Shown piece by piece: positions 19,496 to 29,876 of a DNA stretch of 64,000 nucleotides. The stretch's first letter is position 1; every line of letters starts with the position of its first letter. The stretch comes from Ypsolopha sequella (lineage: Eukaryota; Arthropoda; Insecta; Lepidoptera; Ypsolophidae). Both the position numbers and the translations under genes were made by a program. The DNA is taken from assembly GCA_934047225.1 (NCBI GenBank), contig OW203992.1, positions 7,367,501 through 7,431,500 of the forward strand. The letters run 5' to 3'. The notes below the pieces were generated by a model. That model searched no databases. It was given only the letters and a program-made list of their open reading frames with translations, and was not told the DNA's origin.

Positions 19496-20590
19496 TTTTT
19501 TTTGAGGTTAACCATCTTTAAAATCACATCTAAAGATACGGGTACTAAAGAAAAGTGGACCGTAACGAAAATCTTTCCTTAATAATGAGCCCTTGTCCTA
19601 CAGTATGATTTTTATCGGAATTAATTGTGTTTAAAAAGCTAAAAACAACAGTAAAAATATTTTTTCGGTATCTCAAAAAATAACGAAGTTATTGGCAATC
19701 AAAGTGAGCTTAACGGCATGTTACGTGACGTCATCTGACACGATTTCATAATCGCTATCGCTAACTTCGGTAATATTAGGTCCTTACATGAAATCAGCGT
19801 TTTGTCAAACTGGCCACTTTGATTTCAAATATCTGGCGTTTGGCTAAGAATTCCAAATTCAAATTTATTTCAAATTTAGGCTTGTGTATTTGTGTTTCGA
19901 ATTTAGTGATTAATTTGTTTTCACGCCATTTGATTTTTCTTTGACATCGGTCTGTTCACAATATCGTTATTTACGAATACGAGTTCCAACCCCGGCACCA
20001 CAGCTCGATGTGTATGGGGAAGCAACTGTAAAAGTACACGGTTCGTTTTTGGTTCCAACGTTTACGTTTTGGAAAAACCGCCTTCAAAGATTTTATTGAT
20101 TCTCGCTTCCACAATTTTTTCAGGAATAAGCGAATGCAATCCCGGTACATCGGGATTCCGATATACCGGTAGAGTAACCTAATTACGCGCTTAAATTTGT
20201 TTGTTTTCTTAAATTAAACGGAATCATTTTACTATTTTGAATTCAATATATTTATTGAATAATTTTATTAAATATTATTATTATTCAGTGAACAATGGGG
20301 TGCTCAAACAAAAATCTGTGAAATCCACGAAATATCATGGAAAACTGTTTCTCCTGGGCAGCCACCACAGAACAAAGTTTCTGTGGCAGCCACTACATAA
20401 AAAGTCTTTTTCATTAAATAAAAATTTGTCATTTTTAATTTAACCCTAAAAAAAATTAGAAATAAATAAATTAAATATGAATCTTTAAAAGAAAAGACAT
20501 GACACAGTGACGTTCGCTCGGAACGCTGCGAATCCAAATCGCTCTTCGTCGGTTTTATTATTAGAGTTAAATTATTAATTAAATATTTTA
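19496..20590. other. Intergenic AT-rich stretch, nothing recognised
   Basis: Only short A/T runs and small hairpins (for example 'gcagccaccacag' against 'ctgtggcagcc' near 20360-20390). Confidence 0.4.
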
Positions 20591-20783
20591 ATTATTATTA
20601 GAGTGCATTACAAACTAGAAAATATCAATCAGAAACAAATCCAAAGACAAGAATTTGAAAAAATTGTCTTGATAACAAGAGGTCGCAGGTTCGAATCCTG
20701 GCCCGGGGATTTTTTTTTAATTCTTGTCTTTGGATTTGTTTCTGATTGATATTTTCTAGTTTGTAATGCACTCTAATAATATT
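20591..20783. repeat. Foldback family K, full copy with tRNA T-arm-like loop
   Basis: Arms of about 63 bp (20594-20656 and 20718-20780) begin 'attattagagtgcatt'. The loop contains 'gcaggttcgaatcctggc' (20684-20701), a perfect T-arm / pol III B-box, followed by a run of nine T's. Confidence 0.85.
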
Positions 20784-21084
20784 TAGAGTGTTCATAGCGT
20801 GGATTTCGGAAAATAAACATAATCTAAATATTTTAAATTATTAATTTAGTAAAAGTACGAAGGAACCATTATGGTATGACTATGAATCACTCTTGTCCGG
20901 ATATTATATTGTTTGTTTTACCGCGGCAAAGTTAGAGGAAGGAAAAATGTCTTGTTAAAATATTTATTATCACATAAAACCTACCAGTGCATGTACTGTA
21001 CCTATTTATTATATGAGTAATTAATATATATTATTATTTTTGTACAGTTCTGCTGTATTGTATATTTACAGTAAGTCATTTGAA

Positions 21085-21250
21085 AAGTATTCATCCATCC
21101 ATCCATCAGCTCATGTTCGTCCACTGCTGGACATAGGCCTCCCCAATATTACGCCACTCTTGGCGGTCCTCAGTCATCCTCATCCAGCCGCCACCCGCAA
21201 CGTCCTTCAGATCGTCAGTCCAGCAGGCGCGAGGGCGGCCTACGCAGCGC
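21085..21250 (+). repeat. 'gtccactgctggacata' dispersed repeat
   Basis: It contains 'gtccactgctggacatagg', shared with 46255-46505, 48105-48365 and a fragment near 62605. This motif is abundant in lepidopteran genomes, which is part of the basis for the taxonomic guess. Confidence 0.65.
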
Positions 21251-21639
21251 TTTGCTGTACGTGGTCTCCATTGAAAAAAAAATTAAAATTATTACCTAAT
21301 TATTATTTTATATTATTTTATTTTATTATTCACACCGAAATCCACAGCACATGACAAAAAATAATAACAGAAAAGATCAGAGGCCAATGAATGATTTTTT
21401 CTTATACTTACTTAAATTGTAAAAAGCATGGAAACAAGAAATAGAAGGTATACAGTTTCGATGAGTAAAAAGGACAAATATTATACATAGAGTTAGATTT
21501 AAGTTAAAGATTCAATTGAGAGTTAACATGTGTGTCAGGGTGAGTATGAGGGTGTATAAACGTGTGTAAGAGGGATGTTAAATTTAGTGTAGGTGTAGTA
21601 ATTTTTTATTATTGGTTTTATATTTTTATTATTAATACT

Positions 21640-21865
21640 TACCACTTGCTGAACAGTAAAGGAAATCATCGTGAGGAAACTTGTATGCCCTAAAAAGCAT
21701 GTATTTGTGCCCGAATAACGGCGATAGGGCTCACCAACTATCACGTTGGGACGTAGTATAAGACGGTGAAACGCGGGTGTACCGAGTGCGGCCTGTGACT
21801 TGCATTTCACAGTATACACTCGGGAGACTCTCCCTCGGGGATTCATCTCGTAACGATATATTTAA
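21640..21865 (+). repeat. Dispersed repeat, longest copy of the 'cggcgatagggctcacca' family
   Basis: It contains all blocks seen separately at 4250-4330, 8680-8870 and 15530-15650. Confidence 0.6.
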
Positions 21866-22520
21866 GTTACCTGTTTTGAACATACATACCTACTTGTTAC
21901 TTTTTTTTTCTTTTACTATAAAGTTTTTTTTATTCAATAAAAACAAAAACAACCAAAAGAAAAACCACTCTTATTTAAAAAAAAAACCGTAAATGTGGAC
22001 TGAAGTTATGGGAGTTGTTTATTCTGTTTATTCTTATTGCGCACAGAAAACTTAATTCTAAATTATATAATAAAAGTTATGTACAATGGCGTGCTTATCT
22101 CAATAATTAGATTTCTTCCAGCAAACCAAGGGTGATAAGGATATTTGAAATAAATACTTATACAGAAACAAGATTAAATTAATAGTAGATACCTAATTAG
22201 TCAAAAATAATAACAAACTACTTACATAAAATGTACATGCCTACACAGTATAAATAAATATAACAATACATATTCAGTAAATAAATAAACAATAAATTAT
22301 ATATATACATACATACACCTACAGGATACACCCACCAATGGAGGGGCTATCCCTGATAGTGTGAGGAAGGGAATTCCACAGTTTGACTCATCATCTTGCT
22401 TAGGAAATAACGTTAAATTTACGAAGGACCAAAATAGTATACAATATTGACGTATTGATTTTAATAATTAAAAGTATGCAATTACACACAATTCAAAATA
22501 TGCGACAAGAATGCAATCTG
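21866..22520. other. AT-rich intergenic stretch
   Basis: Nothing recognised beyond poly-A/T and simple AT repeats. Confidence 0.35.
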
Positions 22521-22681
22521 CGGGTCTACCGCGTAATTCTGATTTTCATCAACATCAACTTGAGATTGAAATTTGACGTGCGTGCGACGACGCCCGCCTA
22601 ACATGCCATCTCTTTTGCACGCACGTCAAATTTCAATCTCAAGTTGATGTTGATGAAAATCAGAATTACGCGGTAGACCCG
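22521..22681. repeat. Foldback family A, copy 2: perfect 65-bp-arm palindrome
   Basis: Arms 22521-22585 and 22617-22681 are exact reverse complements over 65 bp with a 31-nt loop. Copies 1 and 3 of the family have a different right half. Confidence 0.95.
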
Positions 22682-22974
22682 CTTTACTTACTAAAGGGAA
22701 TTTTCTCTCTGCAAGACAAGTGTGGGCCAGCTTTGGGTATTTTCATCCAGAAAATGTGATTTCCTGGAGTTATCCTTTTTGTTCTTGGTGATTTTAACGT
22801 ATAGTCATAGTTTTTATAATATTTTTGATAATAAATAGAAGGAGCGCCAAACTGATCGAATAGAATGTGTCTCTCAAAACGCGCTGATTCGCATTTTTAT
22901 GACATGTGCTGCTGTCTCGTGACAAACGATGGCAAATGGCAATCTGTGTGCAAGGCGAATAAATCAATTGTGGC

Positions 22975-23391
22975 TTTAAAGCGATATGTAAAAGTTTTAG
23001 CGTCCCTGTTACTCCATATGCAAAAAAACCCTCAGTGCGAGTGGGACGGATTCGTGGATGGTAGCAAAAAGTCGGTTTTTTATTATTATAAAAAGCTATT
23101 TTGTTAAAAATATTTTCAAGGAGACTTTTTCACAAATACATAATATCCACATTTGGAATTTTCACAATGAAATTAGTTAGGATTTCAGAATTACAGGAAA
23201 AAATAAAACAATTTAGAGGTATTTTCGGAATTAAATTCTATCGAGAAAATTTCATCCAATCGCGTTTTCCTTCAGTGAGAATCTTAATCAAATACTCATT
23301 AGATATTTACCCGAAAATGAAATATGTAGATGACGTTATAGTGGAGTAAATGGATTCGAAAAAACCCCATTTTTTTTGGTTATCGCCTTAA
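22975..23391 (+). mobile_element. TTAA-flanked MITE, family C, diverged copy 3
   Basis: The ends are 'ttaaagcgatatg' and 'ggttatcgccttaa'. Internally 'cagtgcgagtgggacggatt' parallels 'cagtgcgagaggggcggatt' of copies 1 and 2. Confidence 0.6.
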
Positions 23392-23830
23392 ATAAACCCT
23401 TTACAAATACATAATAGGGCTCGGTTTTTAAACACGCAGTCGTTTTGATACCCTTCATTATGTAACAGTTTCATAAACTACTATTTAAACATTTTGTATA
23501 AGATTAAGAAAATACTGTACAGAAAATATACAGTTCCAAAGCTTCAAAAAGTGGTGGGGGTTAACGTAATTACTCTCAGAAGGTGACATTATTAATTTGT
23601 ACGATTGTACTTTTTCTCCTTTCAGTGTGTGTTTTCCCGTTCATCTTAGAACAGTTAAGACCAACTTAGACCAGCTTGTCGAACTGGCTTCCTTTGAGGT
23701 AACTCACCCAGCCACATGTGTTTAATCAAGGATTTCGTATTTATTCAAAGATGTAAAGAAACTTTAATTGCGCGATGTGAGGTTGAAGCTGTATAGGACA
23801 CTTTACTATACTCTTTGGGTTGAAGCGATC

Positions 23831-24303
23831 TTAAGGGCCTTACTATTGCCAAATGGGTACTTTCTAAAGCCTATACTCCTCGTTTATGGCCAAACCAAAA
23901 ATAATGAAAAAATGTATTATGAATAATCAACTCTTAGACAACATATGCAACAGTTTTCTTTTTCATACCACCAAAACTTCTACATGAATTTTTTTTTTAC
24001 TGAATGGTGTTTTTTGACCTCAAATTCCCTACTGCTCCTGAGTGGCTTGGCCGATTGAATTCATCTATGTTTTGATAAATAGATAAACTTTATAGCTATA
24101 AACATAACATAAGATTATTCAATCGAGCAATCACGTCCAAGTGAAAAGTATTATTTTCAACTATTTCGCCCTCTCAAGGACGCAGCGAGCGTCGTAACAG
24201 CCACTATACATTGCGCGCTGATATGAACGTTATTTCAATGTCGTTTCCGTTGATATTTGTAGTGACAAATATCGAGCTGCTAATTTGGCGATGGTAATCA
24301 GGC
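23831..24303 (+). mobile_element. TTAA-flanked MITE, family D, copy 1 (right end decayed)
   Basis: Highly similar to 41624-42063 through 'gaattcatctatgttttgat' and 'gtcgtttccgttgatatttg'. The left TTAA is present; the right TTAA is lost. Confidence 0.7.
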
Positions 24304-24552
24304 GTGCAAGTATAATGCCACCGAATCGAAGAGCACAAAATTAAGTGTTCTATACTGGTCTCGCTCTTTTTCTTGTAGTTAGCAATTAGCAATAATATTT
24401 TCTTTATTTTTCATTCCCTAACCCTTTCGTCTTTTATTGCTTAACTTTTACCTCATGCGATTTATTAAATGTTTTGTTTATTCGGAAGAGAAAATAATAC
24501 TGGATATGGATAAATAATCGATTTATATAGATAATACCCAACCAATGAATGA

Positions 24553-24730
24553 GTCGTTTTTAGGGTTCCGTAATACCCTAAATACCTTTATGGTGAGATT
24601 CCGTTGCCCGTCCGTCCGTCCGTATATACCGTCAAAGATAAAGACAAGAAATTTGGCACAAAAATAGCATTAATTTGTCCAGATATCACGGTCTAAAAAA
24701 ATATGAAAAATTTGAAATTCTTAGAAATAT
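24553..24730 (+). repeat. 'gggttccgta' dispersed repeat, truncated copy
   Basis: It starts 'tttttagggttccgtaatac' and shares 'tttggcacaaaaatagcatt' with the copy at 18985-19495. Confidence 0.55.
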
Positions 24731-25444
24731 TAAATACCTATAACCTCAAAATTGAAATTAAACAGCCCACTCGACTTACCAGCAAGACTTTTTTGGATAA
24801 TATTATTCACTTTTTACGGGGACGTGACAATTAAGTTTTTGAAACACAGCTCAGCTTCTTATTTGCCCTGTAAAGAAAACTTGTGTAATAGTTCCCACTG
24901 GTTTGTTGAGAAACGTGATCTGGCAAATGCAATTTTGAAAAGTTCAGCAATCATGCAAGTAAATTAAAATTTAACGACACTAATGATCCGAATGAATAAA
25001 ATAAACACTTTTTAAACTTATACATGACCTCTGTTTCCCAAAAATTCGAGTCTAAAAAAAACAAAAGTGGATTTTGAAAGGGATAAGGAAATGATGTAAA
25101 CGCAAAAGAGAACTTTTGTAGTATTACAGGAAATTTCTTAATTCAAGCTATAGAAACAAATTCAAATCCTTCAAAAAAAAAAAAAAAATAAAGTCAAATC
25201 CTACTTAAATGGATGTGTGATGATAAAAAACCATTTTTTACCTGTTAAAATGAGAGATAACCTCCTTATTCTGAGGAGATAACCGACAGAGCCACAAACT
25301 TATCTGTTCTGTTAGGCCAAACAAAAATGGCTTCTATATTCAGATTAGTTTGTGGCTTGTACACGAATATGATGCACAGAGCATCGGAAATTATTTGCGA
25401 TGCTCGATACTTGTCAAAGTCATGCAAAATGGTATTATAACTCT

Positions 25445-25770
25445 ATTATATACTAACTATAGGGATTTAAAAAAAATGAGCACAAATGAAAAATATAAAA
25501 AAAAGAAGTGGAATAAATAAAAAAAATATTTTATAAAAATACAATATGGGTATCAAATTGTAGGTATTAAAAAGATGATTGGAAAAATATATAGTTTGGC
25601 TTTATTTAATTGCATCTATTTCGAGAAATCCTTGAAAAACCATAAAAAATTGTATGTCCCCCCACCTTATCTGTAAAACTTGTGGACCAATAAATATGTA
25701 AAAATCATGGTAATATGTGTTTACGTAAAGATTACAGGAAAAATAAAACATATTTTTGTTTTTGATCTTA
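25445..25770 (+). repeat. 'gggttccgta' dispersed repeat, internal part only
   Basis: It shares 'caatatgggtatcaaattgt' and 'gtaaagattacaggaaaaat' with the other copies. The ends are not clear. Confidence 0.45.
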
Positions 25771-25949
25771 TTGATTTTTTAATATCACGATCAATGTCTT
25801 AGAAATAAAAAAGAAAAAATAAAATAAAAAAATTATGTATGGTGGAAATTCGGAAAAACGGTGTCGTTTATAAAACGGTGTCGACGCTAGTAAAATGTAC
25901 TACTGTAATTGTGTTAAACAAAGCAACAAACCAATTTTTATAGTTTTAT

Positions 25950-27675
25950 TACTTTAGTGGCGAGTTATAGGAAAATTACTGGAAAAAACACAATTGGAGC
26001 AAAATATTATGCAATGTTATCATGATATATTAGCGTTATTAAAGATGACAGATGACATACTTTCGGCGTCCGATACTGGACTTGCAACAATTTTGATACT
26101 TCTAGATTTTTCACGGGCATTTGATTGTATTAACGTAGAACTCTTGGTCGCTAAACTGAAATATTACGGACTCTCTGATAATACCTGTAAATGGTTTTGC
26201 TCCTTCCTTACGGGACGGACACAATACGTATCGACAGAGAATGCTAATGGAGACATCAGGACATCCGATCTTTCTAAATTAGAAAGAGGTACACCACAAG
26301 GATCAATTTTGAGTCCTGTATTGTTTACAATTTATACCGCAGATATGCCTAAACTTCTAACCACTTGTAGGTGCCACCTGTACATGGACGAAACACAAAT
26401 CTATTATTCTTTTAACCAGGCTGAAACTGCGCTGGCGGTTTCACGAATTAATGATGATCTCAGTAAAATATTTAAATGGGCACAAAAAAATTGCTTAGTT
26501 CTAAACCCGTTAAAATCAAAGTTCACTGTAATAGGTACCAGACATCAAATTAATAGTGTACTAAATCAGAACCCTGACATTAATATTGACAATAAAAAAA
26601 TACCATTAGATAGAGAACCTAGAAATCTTGGTTTAATCTACGATGAAGAGTTAAAGTTTCAGTCTCGTATTAAAGAAAAAATTAGGTACGCCTTTTTCAA
26701 ACTTAAAGTTCTATATGGGATAAGAGATTACCTAACCAAAGACATAAGAGAAACCCTGGTCGAGGTCCTGGTATTGTCTCCATTTAACTATTGCAGTGCG
26801 GTTTATGGTTATCGAATATGTAGGAAAACAGCAAATGCTATACAGAGAGTTCAGAATGCGTGTGCGCGGTTCTGTTATAAGATACCGAGGCGCGCTCACG
26901 TCACTCCTTATCTAAACGCACATAAAATTTTAAACATGGAAGCTAGAAGGGAGTTGCATTTGGCTTGCGTAATCCAAAAAGTTATTTGGAAACAGTGTCC
27001 TAATTATCTCTTTGAAAAGTTGAAATTTTTGAAAAATGTTAATTGTTTTAGACCACGATCAAAGGATCAAAATCTACTGTACACTCCTAAACATAAACTT
27101 GCAGGATTCCGAGGATGTTTTTTATACCGAAGTGCAAAAATATGGAATAATGTACCACCGCTCTTGAGACAAAAGTGCTCAGCCAATACATTTAAGTTTA
27201 GGTATAAACAGTATCTAACGAAAAAGCAAATAGACACTGGACATTTGAAACATACTTGGAAAGCCTACAATGCTTAAGACTATACACCCTACTAATAATT
27301 CTATATCTGTATATACTAATTACCTTTTTTTTAATTCTTTTTGTCTTGTTACGCATTTTTGGTTTGTGTTTTTATTATCTTGAATTTAATTATAAGCCAT
27401 TTCTGCCAATTGTTATTGATTTTTAAATTTAGTTAATAAAATTGTTAACGAGTCGTAAATCATTATCATGCAACTGTAACGGAGGTAGCTGAAAACCAGC
27501 GCCAACCAAAGCATGTTTTGGATGGCACATAGCTGAGCTACATCCTTTTGTCGTGTTGTTATTTTTATCTATAGATTACCCCCTACTTAAGTAAACCTTT
27601 TTCTACTGTGTTAGCTATAAGTTTATTTTTTGTAAACGCGCCAATAAATTTATTTTCTTTCTTTCTTTCTTTATA
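25950..27675 (+). mobile_element. 5'-truncated non-LTR retrotransposon (LINE)
   Basis: It holds most of a reverse transcriptase frame, a 3' untranslated part with 'ggtagctgaaaaccagcgcc', and a CTTT-repeat tail near 27655-27675. The 5' part, including any endonuclease domain, is absent. Confidence 0.85.
25994..27277 (+). CDS. LINE reverse transcriptase fragment with altered catalytic box
   Basis: The 427-codon frame shows the jockey/CR1-like order of motifs: LLKMTDDIL, LLDFSRAFDCIN, GTPQGSILSPVLF, then the catalytic region as LYMDETQIY where the family has YADD. The second catalytic aspartate is therefore replaced by glutamate. The C-terminal part NYCSAVYG and the IQRVQNACARF region is preserved. 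The frame extends upstream of the ATG in homology (GKLLEKTQLEQ), showing that the start is an artefact of truncation. The rest is undamaged, but the copy should be catalytically dead. Confidence 0.85.
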   Translation: MEQNIMQCYHDILALLKMTDDILSASDTGLATILILLDFSRAFDCINVELLVAKLKYYGLSDNTCKWFCSFLTGRTQYVSTENANGDIRTSDLSKLERGTPQGSILSPVLFTIYTADMPKLLTTCRCHLYMDETQIYYSFNQAETALAVSRINDDLSKIFKWAQKNCLVLNPLKSKFTVIGTRHQINSVLNQNPDINIDNKKIPLDREPRNLGLIYDEELKFQSRIKEKIRYAFFKLKVLYGIRDYLTKDIRETLVEVLVLSPFNYCSAVYGYRICRKTANAIQRVQNACARFCYKIPRRAHVTPYLNAHKILNMEARRELHLACVIQKVIWKQCPNYLFEKLKFLKNVNCFRPRSKDQNLLYTPKHKLAGFRGCFLYRSAKIWNNVPPLLRQKCSANTFKFRYKQYLTKKQIDTGHLKHTWKAYNA

Positions 27676-28795
27676 TTTCAAAACAGTTTTTTGGATGCAG
27701 GGCAGCATTACATTTCTTACAAAAAAATTGGCATGTTTATTGACATAACACGCATCGCAATTGTCCTTGTTTGTATTTTATTATATGGCCTTTTCCATCA
27801 TACCACGAAGTCTCATTAAAGGTTTCAGATGTACGACCAGTTTTCGCTGATCTCCCTTCTTGAAAGTTTCCAAAATACCGGTCGCTCGCTACACTCCTAC
27901 GAAATTTCAGGTGATCATATTCACCTTTGTTGGTCTTATATATTTGCCAAGCATTATGCAGAGCCATATCCAGGCATCATCTGGGCATCCCACATTCAGA
28001 AGCATTCTCCCAATACATGTGTCTCCTAAGCACAACAACATATCCACTGAACAGCAAAATTCCAAAGAAACACTTCATCTCTTCATCAGTCACATTCCCT
28101 GGCTTGTTCTTTTGAGTAGCATACAGATTAGTAAATTTGACGATCATACTTATGATGTTGCTGTCAAATAGACATTCAAAATAGTACAAAGAGGTATGTT
28201 TCGATGCCACATACTGCATATTATTCCAAGTTTTCTGTGTGGGTTGTATACTCAGTTGTATATCTCGTGATGACCAAGTATAAGTTTTGTTTTTGGGCAC
28301 AACAGTTTTATCAGTCGGTTGAGAAGAGGGTATTGAAGTACTGGATACTTGAGCACTTGTATTTTCAACCTCAATTCGTGGGCGTTTCGCAAGTTGTTGT
28401 AGCGGCAAATCGCCTTCACTGTCTGAAGAATCATAGTGAACTTCTGCTTGAGCACGTAGCTGAGAACCAGGTAAATTGTGTAGTAACACCTGATTCTCAT
28501 TACCAGCCTCATCCGTAATTTCTGCATTATAGTTTTCTGGTGGAAATATAGTAGCTGATTCGGGTAGAAGACACTCGTCGTTTTTTTCCAACTCCTTGAT
28601 GATTTCATTCAGCTTTAGACCCCGCAATTGTGGCCTAAAACGGAAACAATGCAAAAATATCCATGCGATGATGATATACATGGAAGTGAATACTTTGAAA
28701 AACTCATGTTGAATAACTGCTAAATACACTATTACGCAACACAAAACGTAATATCCGAACTGATTCACAAAACCAACTAAAGATTGACAACACAC
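27673..28795 (-). pseudogene. piggyBac-type transposase remnant with the catalytic core deleted
   Basis: Minus-strand frame 27977-28795 carries the acidic N-terminal region and the conserved start of the DDE_Tnp_1_7 fold (NVTDEEMKCFFGILLFSGY, then RRHMYWE). After one stop codon at about 27974 the sequence continues with ALHNAWQIYK and LKFRRSVASDRYFG, which belong to the far C-terminal part. A cysteine-rich end (RCVLCQ, then CKKCN, LHPKNCF in a shifted frame at 27680-27740) resembles the usual zinc-binding tail. The three catalytic aspartates are therefore missing. The first roughly 50 residues of the long frame look hydrophobic and are probably not original coding sequence. Confidence 0.75.
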
Positions 28796-28799
28796 CTAA

Positions 28800-29874
28800 C
28801 AACAAAGACAAAGTGGCATAATCAAAATAATTCAGAATTACCCACATTTGGTTTCAGATTTTTATTTTCTTGGTGTTGTTTTAAAGCGACGACGGCAGCA
28901 TCACGAGATTTTTTACAAAGCGCCTGCAGCATGAAGATAGATTAATTTCACTTTTAGTGTTCATTGCTATTTTTGTTGTCAGGCGTTTTCTAAGAGACAA
29001 AAATAAATTCTTTGATTCAAAAAAACCAAGTGAAATGTAATTAATTACCTACATTACATTATAACACCCTTATAATTTATTGAGTGACATGAACATTGAT
29101 ATGTATGTATAATATTATTATGTTTATTTACGGCTGTTAGTATAAATTCCAGACGCAAGATGGCACTACAGACGCGTCGTAGGAAATAAGTGTTTGTTGC
29201 TATCTTTATCACTCGTAGCAATCCTTGCATATTACTATCTCAAGTACAAAATAACTTTGTTGAATAATATTTGGAAAATTCAACTTAGAAGAAGTTGCGG
29301 CCTACAATTTTCTTATTGTCGACAAGCTGTTTCCAAATCTGCCCAAAAGTTTCAGTAATACTGTAAAGTTTGCCCTTAATGCTACATCGCGATATCAATG
29401 TTTTTCTACACTGCCGGTATAAGTAGATAGAATTCGTATATACACTGGGGAGTCCGTTTTCTACGCAGTAAAGCAGTGGTCGGTAGGTAGAACTGTGCTA
29501 AATCTACCAGCTTTGTGAACGTGGTGTTTCTGGAGAAAGGTTTCCCAGAACCACGCGTATTGAACGACGCCTGGCGTCAATTCGGAACTGGCGAGGGTGC
29601 AACTCGTCCAGCTATTGAAACGGGAGGGTAAAACCCCCATGGTAATACCGACGTTCGTCGGGAATGAGAAGGCTTTACGCCTAAATATGTAAACCGGTGT
29701 TTACGCACTTGGAATTCAGAGACATGAGGTAAATTGTACCTCAACCACACTGATGTAGAAACTTTGACTCCTTTTTTTTCTTTGTAAATTAAATACGCCT
29801 GTGTAGAGGCCTATCCCAGGCCTTGGCACATTAAATTCGTTTATTATCAATAATTATCATTCTCATAGTACATA
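28800..29874. other. Intergenic stretch with one probable repeat 3' end
   Basis: A GC-richer block around 29430-29860 ends 'ttattatcaataattatcat', which looks like the 3' end of a non-LTR element. No frame was recognised. The rest is AT-rich. Confidence 0.3.
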
Positions 29875-29876
29875 TA

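Noticed and set aside
20680..20705. tRNA gene or half-tRNA at the family K loop
   Set aside because: Only a T-arm is present; there is no A-box, anticodon arm or acceptor stem, and it is enclosed by foldback arms.
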